A DNA stretch of 64,000 nt from Methanobrevibacter ruminantium M1 (GTDB lineage Archaea; Methanobacteriota; Methanobacteria; Methanobacteriales; Methanobacteriaceae): positions 2,803,613 to 2,867,612 of the forward strand of contig NC_013790.1 in NCBI RefSeq assembly GCF_000024185.1, written 5' to 3'. Position 1 is the stretch's first letter, and every line of letters starts with the position of its first letter. The position numbers and the translations under genes are program-made. Positions 28,401 through 34,221 of the stretch are shown here, one piece after another. The notes below the pieces were generated by a model. That model had not been told where the DNA came from and did no database searches. It worked only from the letters and a program-made list of their open reading frames with translations.

Positions 28401-30410
28401 ATCGATAATGTTGTTGATTGATTTATTTGAGTAGATTGCTCCACCAAAGTCAGCGCTGTTGTTTATGAAGGTGTTGTTTACAATCTCCCTTTTATTATTA
28501 TAGCTAGGATAGTTTTCATAATAGATTGCACCACCAAAGCTAGCATTGTTTCCATCAAAGACATTTTCCTTAATTGTAGTATTAATATTATAAAAACTAT
28601 AGGAATAGATAGCTCCTCCGAGTCCGGTGACGCTGTTATTGGTGAAATTGTTATCATGTACATTAGATGATCCATATAGATATACAGTACCATTGTCGGC
28701 GCTGTTGTTTACAAAGTCATTTTTATAAATTTCAGAACCTGAAGTACTAGTAACATTGATAACATGACCACATCCATTCAAGGAATTGTTATAGAAATGA
28801 TTTCCATGAATTGTAGCATTGCCAGAGTAATGTTGAATAATTGAACAATTTCCTTTGTTGTTTGTGAAATTGTTTTCTTTAATGTCATGACTGTTACCCT
28901 CAGCTCGCAAAAGACCATAGTATGATGGAATATTGTCAGTAAAGTTATTGTTTTCAATTGTAGCATTGACTCCATAGCCTAAATAAATGTAAGAGTCAGA
29001 GTTGGTGAAATTATTGTTGGTGAATGATACATTTGAATAACTTGTACTTATTCCAGAATAAGAAGGCCGGGAACTAAGACTAAGATTGTCAAAGGAGTTG
29101 CCGTCCATAGTAAGATTGGAATATCTAATATTAAGACCTAAACTAACGTCTTTAAGGCTATTGTTGACAAATGACACAGTGGTATTATCGTTAACATAGT
29201 AGTTTACCTGAAGAAGGTAATCTGTGCCTGTAAGGTTTGTAAAATTATTTCCAGTGAAATTCGCATAGGTTTCATTATTGTTATAAATACGGAACACATA
29301 ATATGATGAATAATTGCTGTCTTTAAAAGTGTTGTTTATAATATCCAAACTTGAATTTTTTACTGTGAACAAATTTGAATTTACATTGTTACAGATGGTG
29401 TTGTTGATTAGCTTAAAACTTGAATTGGTAATATAGCTATCTCTAATCTTGGATAAATTTGAATCCTGAACAGTAAAGCTGGAATTCAAAACATTAAATA
29501 CATTTGAACGATTACTATTGGAAACATTACAATTTTTAATAACAACATCACTTGAATCAGTTGCATTGATAAGGTATCCGTCATTGTCAAATACACAGTT
29601 TTCAACCAAAACATTAGTGGAATTAATGAATCTCAATACTGTATGGTATTTGTATACCCCATCCTCATTAAAAGAGCCGTATTGTGAATCAGTAAACTTC
29701 AATCCATCTATAGTTATGTTTTCTCCTGTAAAGGCCCAATATAAAGACCTTCGATAATCTGAAGTGCTCAGGTTAAAATGTGGACTTGCCCCTTCATCGG
29801 ACTTTATAATCAAGTTGCTTAAGTTTGTGTCTACATCTGTATTGTTATAGTCATAGTATGTATCTTTATAAATCCCATCCATAACCACAATAGTGTGTGT
29901 TCCATCTGAAGTAAATAAATTCAAGGCGGAATTCATACTATCCAAAGGATCATCGCGAGTTCCTGTTGCTGTAGGGCTACCGGCAGGATGTATATAATAA
30001 ATCTGATCGCCGTCCGCTTTAAGCATGGAAGTTTTCACTTTAACATAAATGTTTCCATCTGAAGTGAAATAGGAATCCTCTTGATTACTATCAGCCTGAT
30101 ATGAATCTTCATGATCAGAACTGATTTCATTTGTAATCGATTCATTCAAATCAATGCTTAAAGTACTATTATTTGTTATTATTTCATTTTCATTAAGTAT
30201 CTCTGTAGTATTAGATTGTGTCGAATCTACATTCAGGGCAATCTTATCACTAGACGTACTCTCCATGGGCACATCATTGATTACCGTATCAGTAGATACA
30301 ACATTTCCATCATCAACTTCAAGATTATCCAGATCATTTGCTGAAACTGCAGCAAGCGATAATAGCATGACAATCATTAAAGTAAAAATGAAAATCTTTT
30401 TATTTCTCAT
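13455..30410 (-). CDS. Giant double adhesin-like protein (two fused beta-helix/DUF11 adhesins)
   Basis: One uninterrupted frame of 5,651 codons. The start at 30410 follows GGGTGAT by 3 nt. Residues 1-24 are a signal peptide (MRNKKIFIF... ending AAVSA). Next come a beta-helix of NosD/PbH1-type repeats (roughly nt 30000-27950), a cysteine cluster, a mixed globular region, and about 13 DUF11-like repeats (nt ~27190-22500). A Pro-Gly linker, a membrane helix (AGNPIALLLIVLVVLGSVPF) and an RRRRK tail end the first half near 22200. Without a stop the frame continues into a second signal peptide (KKKGIIILSGCLLLMVSVSA), a Tyr/Asp-rich linker, another beta-helix (nt ~21550-19500), a second cysteine cluster, about 14 DUF11-like repeats (nt ~18760-13660), and a C-terminus with LPRTG, a membrane helix and RRKRE. 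Sequons for N-glycosylation are dense. The role is cell-surface adhesion by family; the fusion is unusual. Confidence 0.88.
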   Translation of the reverse strand: MRNKKIFIFTLMIVMLLSLAAVSANDLDNLEVDDGNVVSTDTVINDVPMESTSSDKIALNVDSTQSNTTEILNENEIITNNSTLSIDLNESITNEISSDHEDSYQADSNQEDSYFTSDGNIYVKVKTSMLKADGDQIYYIHPAGSPTATGTRDDPLDSMNSALNLFTSDGTHTIVVMDGIYKDTYYDYNNTDVDTNLSNLIIKSDEGASPHFNLSTSDYRRSLYWAFTGENITIDGLKFTDSQYGSFNEDGVYKYHTVLRFINSTNVLVENCVFDNDGYLINATDSSDVVIKNCNVSNSNRSNVFNVLNSSFTVQDSNLSKIRDSYITNSSFKLINNTICNNVNSNLFTVKNSSLDIINNTFKDSNYSSYYVFRIYNNNETYANFTGNNFTNLTGTDYLLQVNYYVNDNTTVSFVNNSLKDVSLGLNIRYSNLTMDGNSFDNLSLSSRPSYSGISTSYSNVSFTNNNFTNSDSYIYLGYGVNATIENNNFTDNIPSYYGLLRAEGNSHDIKENNFTNNKGNCSIIQHYSGNATIHGNHFYNNSLNGCGHVINVTSTSGSEIYKNDFVNNSADNGTVYLYGSSNVHDNNFTNNSVTGLGGAIYSYSFYNINTTIKENVFDGNNASFGGAIYYENYPSYNNKREIVNNTFINNSADFGGAIYSNKSINNIIDDNDFINNSAQIGGAIFVDYLYINDFRYNNTNNTISNNLFAENNAQSGGAVVLYSQNSTVEGNRFISNNASRYGGGALITSGNNSIIVNNTFANNTAQLYGGAIGTNDSKIIDNKFENNSAYQAGAILTINSTIHNNDFVGNEATRGPAIVYIDDFNYTALTYYTYNCSCENCSNCSGCSDCECCVTTIVDPETGDEIKIINCSNCDGCNCTCENSTVTEHNITLLYNNTGIDIDEDVYAYHENQLLRVAKENNGMYYLYDNVNVTSAENYTYWAYCIEQNNSYPWLGNGTLGVHVDDLYFVRNSLDDSYVGDYLKILISYFYHNLDEDKINVKEYIYIFTDTDYRSNNDRIIQKIIKLANNESTVLENGNNWINGVYNCLEFSTFINPTTRQNLILINGCEPLDKPDFNITKKANATHVKTGDYINYTILVTNNGTCNLHGLKVTERMNSMLIYMGFDDVSDNWTQTGDMEWMLNRTLKVNESAELHIYFMTNKVTSYTNITNVIEARSDESDTKIAEEHIETIYPKLVYRKVSVDPVAYPESTIRFILLVKNIGTANAYNVAIEDSGFSSSQLLYQGTWSNYKGTWYNSGSSATSTGRFTLNGYLAPNQEAGVYVSFKLKEGVKGTTVSNSFNVYLNNTWDGSASNFTRVVSSAMKVEKLWVDPLPIATIGDEVTFAINVSNVGEANLTGVYVEDFFPSGLEYIRFYNTDAHNWTHYETLDGTHRFILQNTLPNSQTSRTLSSSIIYVVFKANEIGDLTNTAIVKSDYTENVTDNETIIISPYGMKVEKFSNNPISQSDNQVSYVIRVTNTGIYNLTDVYVNESQNEYMVYDHFEDSSNKWIYNDSGDSPRWVYNGSLENNTYSDFIVYYNITKIPENGLIKNTVRVYSNETVERNASNETKVYKLSLWKVSNNPVSRLGDQISFTIVVKHEYNGNSYDKDLYLDGVFVKELIPDGLTYDHYVDESGKWSYDYNTDNWVYSGTLVPNTETNFTLFFNVTKMENLTNVVILGTNQSNNVTVNNSSDSRYYSMLVDKISLNETVFKGNITEFLIKVTNNGDLNLTNVTIREVIPDGLVYVGYLNKTGKWIYEGGNGASSDDQPMWTYQGILAPGESAEFIILFNATETGTFLNIVYGTSNETEEFVAENTTKVLNPLLYVDKVTLNQTVYRGDLTAFEIFIVNIGDCDLHDLYIDEIFPDGLVYYGLVDDTGSLSYDEKTQRISFDGTLKVRETLVFTVIFNTTKVGNFTNKVEVGSNETKKEYANNTTQVLEKDLNVTKVANNKTVVKGDKTEFTIDITNVGECNLTNVYVYEESFEGLSYYAYIDETGKWFKNGNKWIYDGVLKPGESVKFTVVFNTNETGNFTNIIVAGADGIPNKTANNTTEVLICDISIEKLTLNKTVISGEDTQFAIRVKNIGLGNLTDVTVTDSFPEGLTYKTFIDNSGKWSKNGNKWIYDGVLKPGESAEFIVVFATNQTGNFTNFVSVSTNETKSKNASNKTEVVLADVEIQKITLNKTVISGEETLFEIVVTNKGIIDLSDITVTDSFPEGLTYKTYIDESGKWSNSGNIWTYDGVLAPGESAGFIVVFDTNQTGNFTNFVSVKTNETKSKNASNKTEVLVADIEIQKITLNRTVISGQETMFEIVVTNKGLVDLSNVIVADSFPEGLTYKTYIDESGKWAVNNNKWLYNGVLAPGESAGFIVVFDTNQTGNFTNFVSVSSNETKTKNASNITEVLLADIAIQKITLNRTVVSGQETMFEIVVTNTGIIDLTNVVVTDTFPEGLTYKTFIDESGKWSNSGNTWAYDGVLAPGESSGFIVIFDTKDPGNFTNIVSVISNQTGNKSARNITEVIVADVGIQKITLNRTVYSGEETQFEIVVTNTGIIDLTNVVVTDTFPEGLTYKTFIDESGKWSNSGNKWVYDGILTPGKSAGFIVVFDTKDIGNFTNVVSVNTTEVGPKYSYNITEVIIKENKTNHTNETPPGPNPPGPSPPGPNPPGPNPPKPHVPTHPHKPIVPTNPNQPKLVKSNKNPLSDVKAGNPIALLLIVLVVLGSVPFASCDSGGTRRRRKTKERKAAKHKEIDKKKGIIILSGCLLLMVSVSAISAADTGDLGYDDAGSDVAVQSVSHEPAQYSYSTSENMAYDSYDYGDYNDYGGYGDYGDYGDYDGYDTYNDYYILDNNETVYEDGMENSADGNSADAANGQANQYAEDGSDMELYSIDDESYDSNDNYDNYKEYSYDDDSSREDASSIVRYNDCTVNGDNKVKSIYTSSSLAEGEGVVVYVSLDGRTGAEGTYDDPLLTIGAALTKLSTVSSTETKTIILKGGNYSGNNYRYLSTRLNNLIIKAEDGAEVNVDLRGMNQNSLYWTFYGDNVTVSGINFMNANMTSYNLNNYHAVLKFINSSNSRVEDCSFSNLKSYGILAGNSTDVVISNCNFTNGSSRMFSITNSSVTVEDSIMKNFSTSYIRNSTFTMVNSTVTDFNDDDIFNFANTDLDIRDNTFKNLTFPNKTNFQRFGVFYAWDDNAGISYNFINNTFANFTGTDAYMIYRSASSSVKPMCKVNFTDNNVSNVSVGVNIYYGNITVENNSFDHMSPANTLRFSYSNIDIRDNNFTDSNSTHVYSDRCNGTIEYNNFINNSALPVSAEWGNLNISFNNFTDNKGNFSAGAIQSTGVVNIFNNTFCNNSARVGAVNVASISSNKTIYNNTFVNNTGVSGTLYVNGNATVHDNRFIDNNVSENGGAIYAAYDNSYNNYYNISANITDNIFDGNIANKGGAIYYEQYNSAYGLDNLANNTFVNNKAEYGGAIYSNKTVNVTISENEFVNNSATIGGAIFLDNYTSAFNTGTNITLNNFTNNSAQSAGAVVVYGNNTNVIGNNFVGNNATRYGGGALVTDGANGLIYNNTFENNTAFLYAGAIGTNNSKIINNTFTNNNAYQAGAILTINSTIHNNTFSGNDATRAPSVGYIDNYNYTVSSYYVYYCSSEDCSGCTACESCTSTIIDPITGAEIKVINCSNGDVPECICEDSVATLYNISLLYNNEGLNLDEDVYVYDESTILRVALNNNDMYFLYENASIPNASEYHYWAYCIEQNNSKPWQWNGTTGVLVDDLYFVRNSLDGSYVGDYIKVLVSYFYFNLDEDVYNLKDYVYVFTDTDYRANTDRVIRRVINLTEREDTSLVNGNNWINGVYNCLSFHSFIMPTTRQNLILINSCMAMQTPDFNPQKIANKENVGTGDIVNYTVTVYNNGTVSLHNVTVTERPNSMLTYLSFTDFRNQGWVQTGEMTWVLNRPLKVHETGTFNINFRVNNVTYLTNITNYIDVGCDEVSNKSAFTRTETKWPRIQVQKITLDQNVTPGSTVRFLLLVKNIGTLEASNITLVDNFNRNELEYEYRWDSYKGNWSGGHGWGGSSSSWHVDTLYLNQVLYPGQEAGVIIYFKVPNNVTVGSAYNSVNAYRNGTSEGYSSNYTIIQRPYFSIWKTLVSSKTSTIGEEVVFQINVQNTGYVNLTGVYVEDILPIGLKYLRFYNTDNHNWTHFVDEDGKHRFLLQNTLPTYYSDSQNYVARLYIVCNATEYGNWYNLATGYTEQTNKSTSQANVTIIPFGVSIEKVSNNPISQVGDQVSFTIRVRNTGIYNLTDVYVNETRNSYMVFDHFVDNSGKWILNESYATSGVPSWNYNGTFEVGAVSEFDVFYNVTNINYYGNITNTAYVSSNQTTNRSVSNQTAAYNIKVRKISNNATARVGDQVSFTIQISRDGYSWESPFSLYGIHVKDLVPDGLVFDHADNSYYWIYNESDETWYYRSGLTAGRTISLTLYFNVTKAANITNVAIVGVNNSTVKTANNTTNSIYHNLQVEKVTLNETVYPGNITEFLVRVNNTGDNNLTNVFVKENIPNGLVYYDYINKTGKWNYTEDDDGPIWLYDGILAPGAFGEFIIRFNTTVPGIFVNNVVAGSNETSNKSTENSTKVLGPIISVGKITLNKTVYIGELTEFRIKVSNDGDCNLSGVYVVEYIPDGLKFVEFKDESGLWTYNESSRTFYYNGILERDDSLEFVVVFNATRAGNFTNVVHAGSNVTNESVANNTTEALDVRMDIQKVTLNETVFTGQETGFVIVVSNTGLKDLTDVRLKEIYPDGLVYSRFIDDSGKWFNRGDYWIYNGVLAVGESTNFTVIFNTTKSGTFNNTIIVSSNETGPKNTSNTTKVVVANVTVAKITLNETVMSGEQTSFDIVVTNDGIYNLTGVVVTDAFPEGLAYSGFVDASGKWIFDDSKGNAWIYNGTLAPGESASFTVVFDTDEVGEFTNIVKVSTNQTQDKNASNITKVIKLIPNVAIQKVTLNRTVYSGEQTSFEIIVRNNGEMNLTAVTVTDAFPEGLAYSGFVDASGKWIFDDAKGNAWIYDGILAPGESASFTVVFDTNQTGNFTNIVTVSSNQTKEKNASNITEVIIKSVPGIEIIKITINRTVYSGEQTSFDIVVSNDGNVNLSNVTVIDSFPEGLTYSNFIDDTGKWFNIGNKWIYNGILLPGESAGFRIVFDTNKSGNFTNHVKVTSNETGEKNSSNVTEVIFADVAIQKITLNRTVYSGEQTCFDIVVTNVGEIDLTNVVVADSFPEGLDYSSFVDESGKWIFDDAKGNAWIYDGILAPGESAGFTVVFDTNITGNFTNIATVSSNQTSERNASNITEVIKLIPDIAIQKITLNRTVYSGEQTCFDIVVTNVGETNLTNVVVADSFPEGLDYSSFVDESGKWIFDETKGNAWIYDGILAPGESAGFTVVFDTNLTGNFTNLATVSCNETEDKNASNITEVIKLVPDIAIIKVTLNRTVYSGQQTSFDIIVSNVGETNLTNVVVTDTFPEGLTYNSFIDETGKWIFDEEKGNAWAYNGTLALGEYASFTVVFDTNLTGNFTNYVSVTSNETGEKNSSNVTEVIKVPKNDTPPVPVPPEPVVPPEPVTPPEPVIPNKKVPRHELPRTGNPLMVLLIALAAVGLSSVRRKRE
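13640..18765 (-). repeat. About 14 DUF11-type repeats in the second adhesin half
   Basis: Each unit of roughly 115-125 residues begins with a motif like IQKITLNRTVYSGEQT, contains TDSFPEGLTY or a variant, a GKW loop, LAPGESA, VVFDTN, and closes with NASNITEVI. The last six units are almost identical, also at DNA level, which points to recent duplication or gene conversion. DUF11 domains are Ig-like stalk modules in archaeal and bacterial surface proteins. Confidence 0.85.
21870..22000 (-). repeat. Tyr/Asp/Gly-rich linker repeats in the second adhesin half
   Basis: Just after the internal signal peptide the protein has a run of YGDYGDYGDYDGYD type, encoded by short repeats of the kind TAATCGCCA on the plus strand (about 21910-21990). 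The first half has no equivalent segment. Acidic tyrosine-rich linkers are extended and possibly adhesive; the function here is unknown. Confidence 0.7.
22085..22310 (-). other. Internal anchor/signal-peptide junction of the double adhesin
   Basis: Reading the coding strand: membrane helix (about 22305-22246), the polar stretch ASCDSGG, RRRRKTKERK, AAKHKEIDKKK, then a second hydrophobic core (IIILSGCLLLMVSVSAIS) ending at an Ala-X-Ala site before ADTGD near 22090. There is no stop codon after the first anchor and no ATG, GTG or TTG just before the second signal peptide. The region therefore behaves as one frame, with a strongly basic loop of about 20 residues that would stay in the cytoplasm. 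Confidence 0.85.
22500..27190 (-). repeat. About 13 DUF11-type repeats in the first adhesin half
   Basis: Same repeat type as in the second half, in the same order of sub-variants: the early units are divergent and the last five (with TDSFPEGLTYKTY and relatives) are near-identical. The match in order between the halves shows that the whole gene duplicated as a unit before local homogenisation. Confidence 0.85.
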
Positions 30411-30540
30411 ACAATCACCCTTGTTAAAATAGATATTCTGCAAAAAATTGAAATTTTTATAATCAATGGCTTCATATAACTAAACACAAAAATTCATATT
30501 TTGCAAATCAAAAAGACATCTGGGAAACAAATGTCCAAAA

Positions 30541-30705
30541 ACATGAAACACCAGAAAAAATCACAATGCCCCAAAAAACATGAAACACCAGAAAAAATCA
30601 CAATGCCCCAAAAAACATGAAACACCAGAAAAAATCACAATGCCCCAAAAAACATGAAACACCAGAAAAAATCACAATGCCCCAAAAAACATGAAACACC
30701 GAAAA
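30541..30705. repeat. 37-bp tandem repeats upstream of the double adhesin gene
   Basis: Units start at 30541, 30578, 30615, 30652 and 30689; four are complete and identical and the fifth is partial. Each begins ACATGAAACACCAG and ends ATGCCCCAAAAA. There are no unique spacers, so this is not a CRISPR array. It lies 130-300 bp upstream of the adhesin start, within or just above the promoter region. Confidence 0.93.
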
Positions 30706-31675
30706 ACAAATGTTCGAAAATTTGAAAATAAAAATATTCCTGAATTTTTTACATAAATATCCTCTTCCAAAAAAATAATTGTTATACTTGAATTCGTGTA
30801 TAATTTTCTTTATCAATAATTAAATAAATTAATTATAAGATAACTACATTAAACATTTTTATTTAAAGTTATATTTAAATCTTATGAAAATGCTTATTTT
30901 TGAAAATAAAGAAAAAATAAATCTAAAATGAAAAAAATAAAGGCTAAAACTAAAAAAAAATACAATATACAATAGAAAATATACATTAGATAATAAAAAG
31001 TATACAATAGAAAAAAGGCATGTGTAAATTTGTATGTAGATAATACTTTCTTGGAAAATTTAAAATTTTTAAGGGAAATCAGACTATTTTTATGAAAAAA
31101 ATTTTAGAAATTTTAAAACTTCTCCAGAAGATCTATGAAAAAACGCAGGAATAATACAAAAAATATATAAAAATGATGATAATATCATTTTTTATACAAA
31201 TATTTTTATCAATGAGATGGCTTTTTTGAGGAGTTGTAAAAAAGATGAAATGATAATGAAATGAAATTACCTGATTTGAAATGATATTATCATATAATTT
31301 TCAAAATTGAATTTAAAGTTATTTTTTACACTTGAAATATATGTCAAGTAAAATCAAAAAGTTAACGAATCATAGAATGACATTAACACAATAACTCTTT
31401 TTACAGTTGAAATATATGTCTAAGAGTTACAGAATAGATATTGAAAGACTCTAATATTGTATGATGTTAAAAATAATATGAAATGATTATGAAATGAGTT
31501 GTCTGGATTATAAATGACATTATCAATATATTTAAAAAAAAAAAAAAGTATTTCTAAAGTAAGATCATGAAAAAATTAAAAAAAGTAAAAAAATAAAAAA
31601 AATAAAAGAAGTTCCAAAAGAAAACCTTTCATTAATCTAAATGAAAAGTATCAAATGGAAATTCATTTATCTATA
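30706..31675. other. AT-rich intergenic region left of the insertion sequence
   Basis: No gene is seen in about 970 bp. The motif TTTTTACACTTGAAATATA at about 31326 has a near copy at about 31394 (with ACAGTT) and an inverted copy at about 34685 beyond the insertion sequence and the AbrB-like gene. Palindromic ATGATAATATCAT-type sites occur near 31185 and 31277 and again at 34300-34440. Confidence 0.5.
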
Positions 31676-33462
31676 GGGTGTCCGCCAAAATAAAATTTTG
31701 ACAACACCAGTTAAAATATGGTTGCTCTGACCTCTAATTTCTCTTGGACAGAAATTTTCTCACAGAAATCAACTATATCTTCTTTATCATTTTTTATTTC
31801 TTGTTCTAAGTTAAATAATCGTATTAAATTATAAGCCACGGCATCTAATAGTATTCTTTCTTCTGTCTTTGTTTTTCCTATCACTACTTCGCTTTCTATA
31901 TGGAATTGTTCCTTTAAAATGCCAAAAGGTCCTTCGACAGATGACCTTTTTGCATATTCTTCCATATATTCCTCTGTTTCCATTTTTTCCCACATTGCTT
32001 TCTTTAAACTTCCGCCATATTCGGTGATTGTTCTGTGGGTTTGGGTGGATGAAAGGCAGTTTTCACGGCAATTGCAAGCCTTACAAGCACCATAATTGGA
32101 ATATAAACGCTTAATTTTGTCTGGCTTGTCCAAATCATCATTTTTTTCAGTGTATTTGTTGAAAAAATACATTATTTGGCCTTCTGGACATTCAAATGCA
32201 TCAATTTCAGGGAAGTATTTGAAGTGATCCTTGTGATATGGGTTCTTGTTCAATCTTCCGATTTTTTCCTTGGATTGCTTTCTATCTGGTATAACTCCAT
32301 TTATTTGATTATCTGCAAGATATGATAAGCTTTCTTCATTCAGATAGATTGTATCTGCCAATACGAATCTTGGTATTACGTTTGTGTTGTTTATTGCCTT
32401 ATCTACGATTTTTGGCAATTGGTAATGGTCTGTAGGGGCTTGTACGACGTTTATTGCACAAATCATTTTTGTATCGTAATCGACTGCAGATTGGATATTA
32501 TAGCTTATTTGTGAGTTTCCTTTCTTGCTTTTCATCCAACGTGCTTCTATGTCGGTTACTGGCACTGATTTTTGACCAGACAGTGTGAATTGTGTTTTAA
32601 TGTCATCCAAGAGGTATAATTTTTCTTGGTTGCTGATTTTTTTATTTTCAAGAATCTCTCGGGCCGGTTTATGGAGTTTATCTAGCTCTTCCTGACTTAC
32701 ACGGCCTCCTTCGAAGTAACGGGTTAATATTTCAGTTTCTTTTTCTGTGATCACTTTATTTTTTGAATTGTATGCTTTTTTGATGGTTCCGTCAATGGAA
32801 ACTTCGTTGAAATCAGTGTAATCCACATCTGAAGCTTTTTTTAAGGTTGCTTTTAACAATTCATTGTAATATTTGCCGTATTTTTCTCTGTATCGTTGTA
32901 ATGATCGTTCTGAAGGACAAATTCCATTTCCAACGAATTTATATACGTCATGATATTTTACCATGTCTGCTAAGAATCTCATACTATCAATATGCTCGAT
33001 TTTAGCATAAATAAGCAATTTTAACATCTCTTTCACCGGAAAACTGTCACGCCCTTTCTTCTTTTTATTTTCTTTGATTCCTAAAAGAGGATAATATTCG
33101 TCAATGAAATCCCCAACAAAACGAGAAATATGATCCTCTGGAATGTTAAAATCTAAAGTTCTAATGCCTAATTTTATTTGTTTTTCATCCGGAATTCTTT
33201 TAACCCTAAATAACCCCAAAATATTAACCCTTTGTTGATATTATTTATGTTTAAAGTAGTATATAAAGTTTACTATAATATTATTGCTTTATTTCATATT
33301 TAAAGAATAATTAACAAGTAAAAAATTTTTTCAAGGTGCAAGCACCAAAATTAAAAGAAAACAATAGAAAAAACATCGAATTTTAAAAAAATAACTAAAA
33401 TAAATAACTTAAAAAATTGAAAATTTTAAACTTTTTTAAAAAAATAGCTTTTTGGCGGACCC
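31676..33462 (-). mobile_element. IS1182-like insertion sequence with terminal inverted repeats
   Basis: The left end reads GGGTGTCCGCCAAAA (31676-31690). The right end, reverse-complemented, reads GGGTCCGCCAAAA (33450-33462). They match in GGG and TCCGCCAAAA with a 2-nt difference in spacing. TCTATA flanks the element on both sides (31670-31675 and 33463-33468), a probable 6-bp target duplication. The 1,787-bp element carries one transposase gene on the minus strand. A 19-bp direct repeat (GAAATTCATTTATCTATAG) at 31658-31676 and 33492-33510 surrounds it and is not explained by the short duplication. Confidence 0.8.
31711..33219 (-). CDS. IS1182-family DDE transposase
   Basis: This 502-residue transposase has an N-terminal DUF772-type helical domain (FPVKEMLKLLIYAKIEH), then the catalytic domain. 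Candidate catalytic acids are Asp in EVSIDGTIKK, Asp in VLADTIYL and Glu in SSVEGPFGILKEQ. A cysteine-rich insert (CKACNCRENC) lies before the last acid, as in other IS1182 transposases. The protein looks full length, with no frameshift. It begins with TTG (33219), about 8 nt after an AGGG; there is no ATG nearby. The terminal repeats around it look usable, so the element may still be active. Confidence 0.88.
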   Translation of the reverse strand: MGLFRVKRIPDEKQIKLGIRTLDFNIPEDHISRFVGDFIDEYYPLLGIKENKKKKGRDSFPVKEMLKLLIYAKIEHIDSMRFLADMVKYHDVYKFVGNGICPSERSLQRYREKYGKYYNELLKATLKKASDVDYTDFNEVSIDGTIKKAYNSKNKVITEKETEILTRYFEGGRVSQEELDKLHKPAREILENKKISNQEKLYLLDDIKTQFTLSGQKSVPVTDIEARWMKSKKGNSQISYNIQSAVDYDTKMICAINVVQAPTDHYQLPKIVDKAINNTNVIPRFVLADTIYLNEESLSYLADNQINGVIPDRKQSKEKIGRLNKNPYHKDHFKYFPEIDAFECPEGQIMYFFNKYTEKNDDLDKPDKIKRLYSNYGACKACNCRENCLSSTQTHRTITEYGGSLKKAMWEKMETEEYMEEYAKRSSVEGPFGILKEQFHIESEVVIGKTKTEERILLDAVAYNLIRLFNLEQEIKNDKEDIVDFCEKISVQEKLEVRATIF

Positions 33463-33531
33463 TCTATAAAAAAAAAAAAAATTAAGAAATAGAAATTCAT
33501 TTATCTATAGAAGAATTATCAAATAGAAAAA

Positions 33532-34221
33532 CTATTCCTTCTTTTCAGCTTCTAAAACATAGGTTTCCTTGACGTCATCTATTTTTAAATCGCTGTCATC
33601 AGGCAATCTATTAAGTAAACGATCTACAAAACCTCTATTTTTATATCTTTCAATTAGAAGCCTATCTGCGGTAATGACTTTATCCTTATAAGCTATATCT
33701 TTTAGACTATCCTGAAGTTGTTCATTGACTAATTTCAATTGTTTATCCTTTTCAAGGGTTAATTCATCATGTCGTTTTCTCTCATTGAGAATATCTTCCT
33801 GGGCCTGTTTGCGAGTGGCATCGGTTTTTTCCCTTTCGATTCTAATCTCTTCATTAGCCTGTGTCAGGAGCTTGTCCTTTTCCTCAATAATATCATAACA
33901 TTTTTGGATAGCTGATTTGTTCTCTTCAATAAGATCCATAATTTCCTTATTTTTATCTGCTATTTCCTTATTATGATTGTCAACAACATTATTTATATTG
34001 GAATTAGCTTCGCTGCGACTTTCCCTAAGTTCAGAGATGGTTTTATTATTTTCTTCAATTTGACTCTTTAGATCTTCTATTTCATTTAGATAAGCTTCAT
34101 ATTCGCTCATCCTAAAAATCATTATTTTTTCTCCACCTTCAAAATTATCTTTCTTAGATAGATCAATACGATAAGTGAAACTATTTCCCCTTTTATATTG
34201 TTTTACTTCTTTCTCTAACAT
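33532..34221 (-). CDS. AbrB-like N-terminal domain fused to a long coiled coil
   Basis: This is a 229-residue protein. Residues about 1-40 (KQYKRGNSFTYRIDLSKK, then GGEKIMIF) resemble an AbrB/MazE swapped-hairpin DNA-binding domain. Residues about 45-190 are a continuous charged coiled coil with heptads such as EIEDLKSQIEENNKTISELR. The C-terminus (RGFVDRLLNRLPDDSDL) is short and polar. There is no signal peptide or membrane segment. The fusion suggests a DNA-bound oligomer rather than a simple antitoxin; function is unknown. The start has AAGGA eight bases upstream. Repeated ATGATATTATCAT-like sites lie just upstream at 34300-34440 and could be its own binding sites. The insertion sequence sits directly downstream. 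Confidence 0.6.
   Translation of the reverse strand: MLEKEVKQYKRGNSFTYRIDLSKKDNFEGGEKIMIFRMSEYEAYLNEIEDLKSQIEENNKTISELRESRSEANSNINNVVDNHNKEIADKNKEIMDLIEENKSAIQKCYDIIEEKDKLLTQANEEIRIEREKTDATRKQAQEDILNERKRHDELTLEKDKQLKLVNEQLQDSLKDIAYKDKVITADRLLIERYKNRGFVDRLLNRLPDDSDLKIDDVKETYVLEAEKKE

Noticed and set aside
30541-30705. Possible CRISPR array (37-bp repeats)
   Set aside because: The units are contiguous and identical with no unique spacers between them, and no cas genes are in the window; it is a tandem repeat.
30598-30816. Minus-strand frame of 72 codons with repeated FWGIVIFSGVSCFLG-like segments
   Set aside because: It reads through the 37-bp repeats and has no ribosome binding site.
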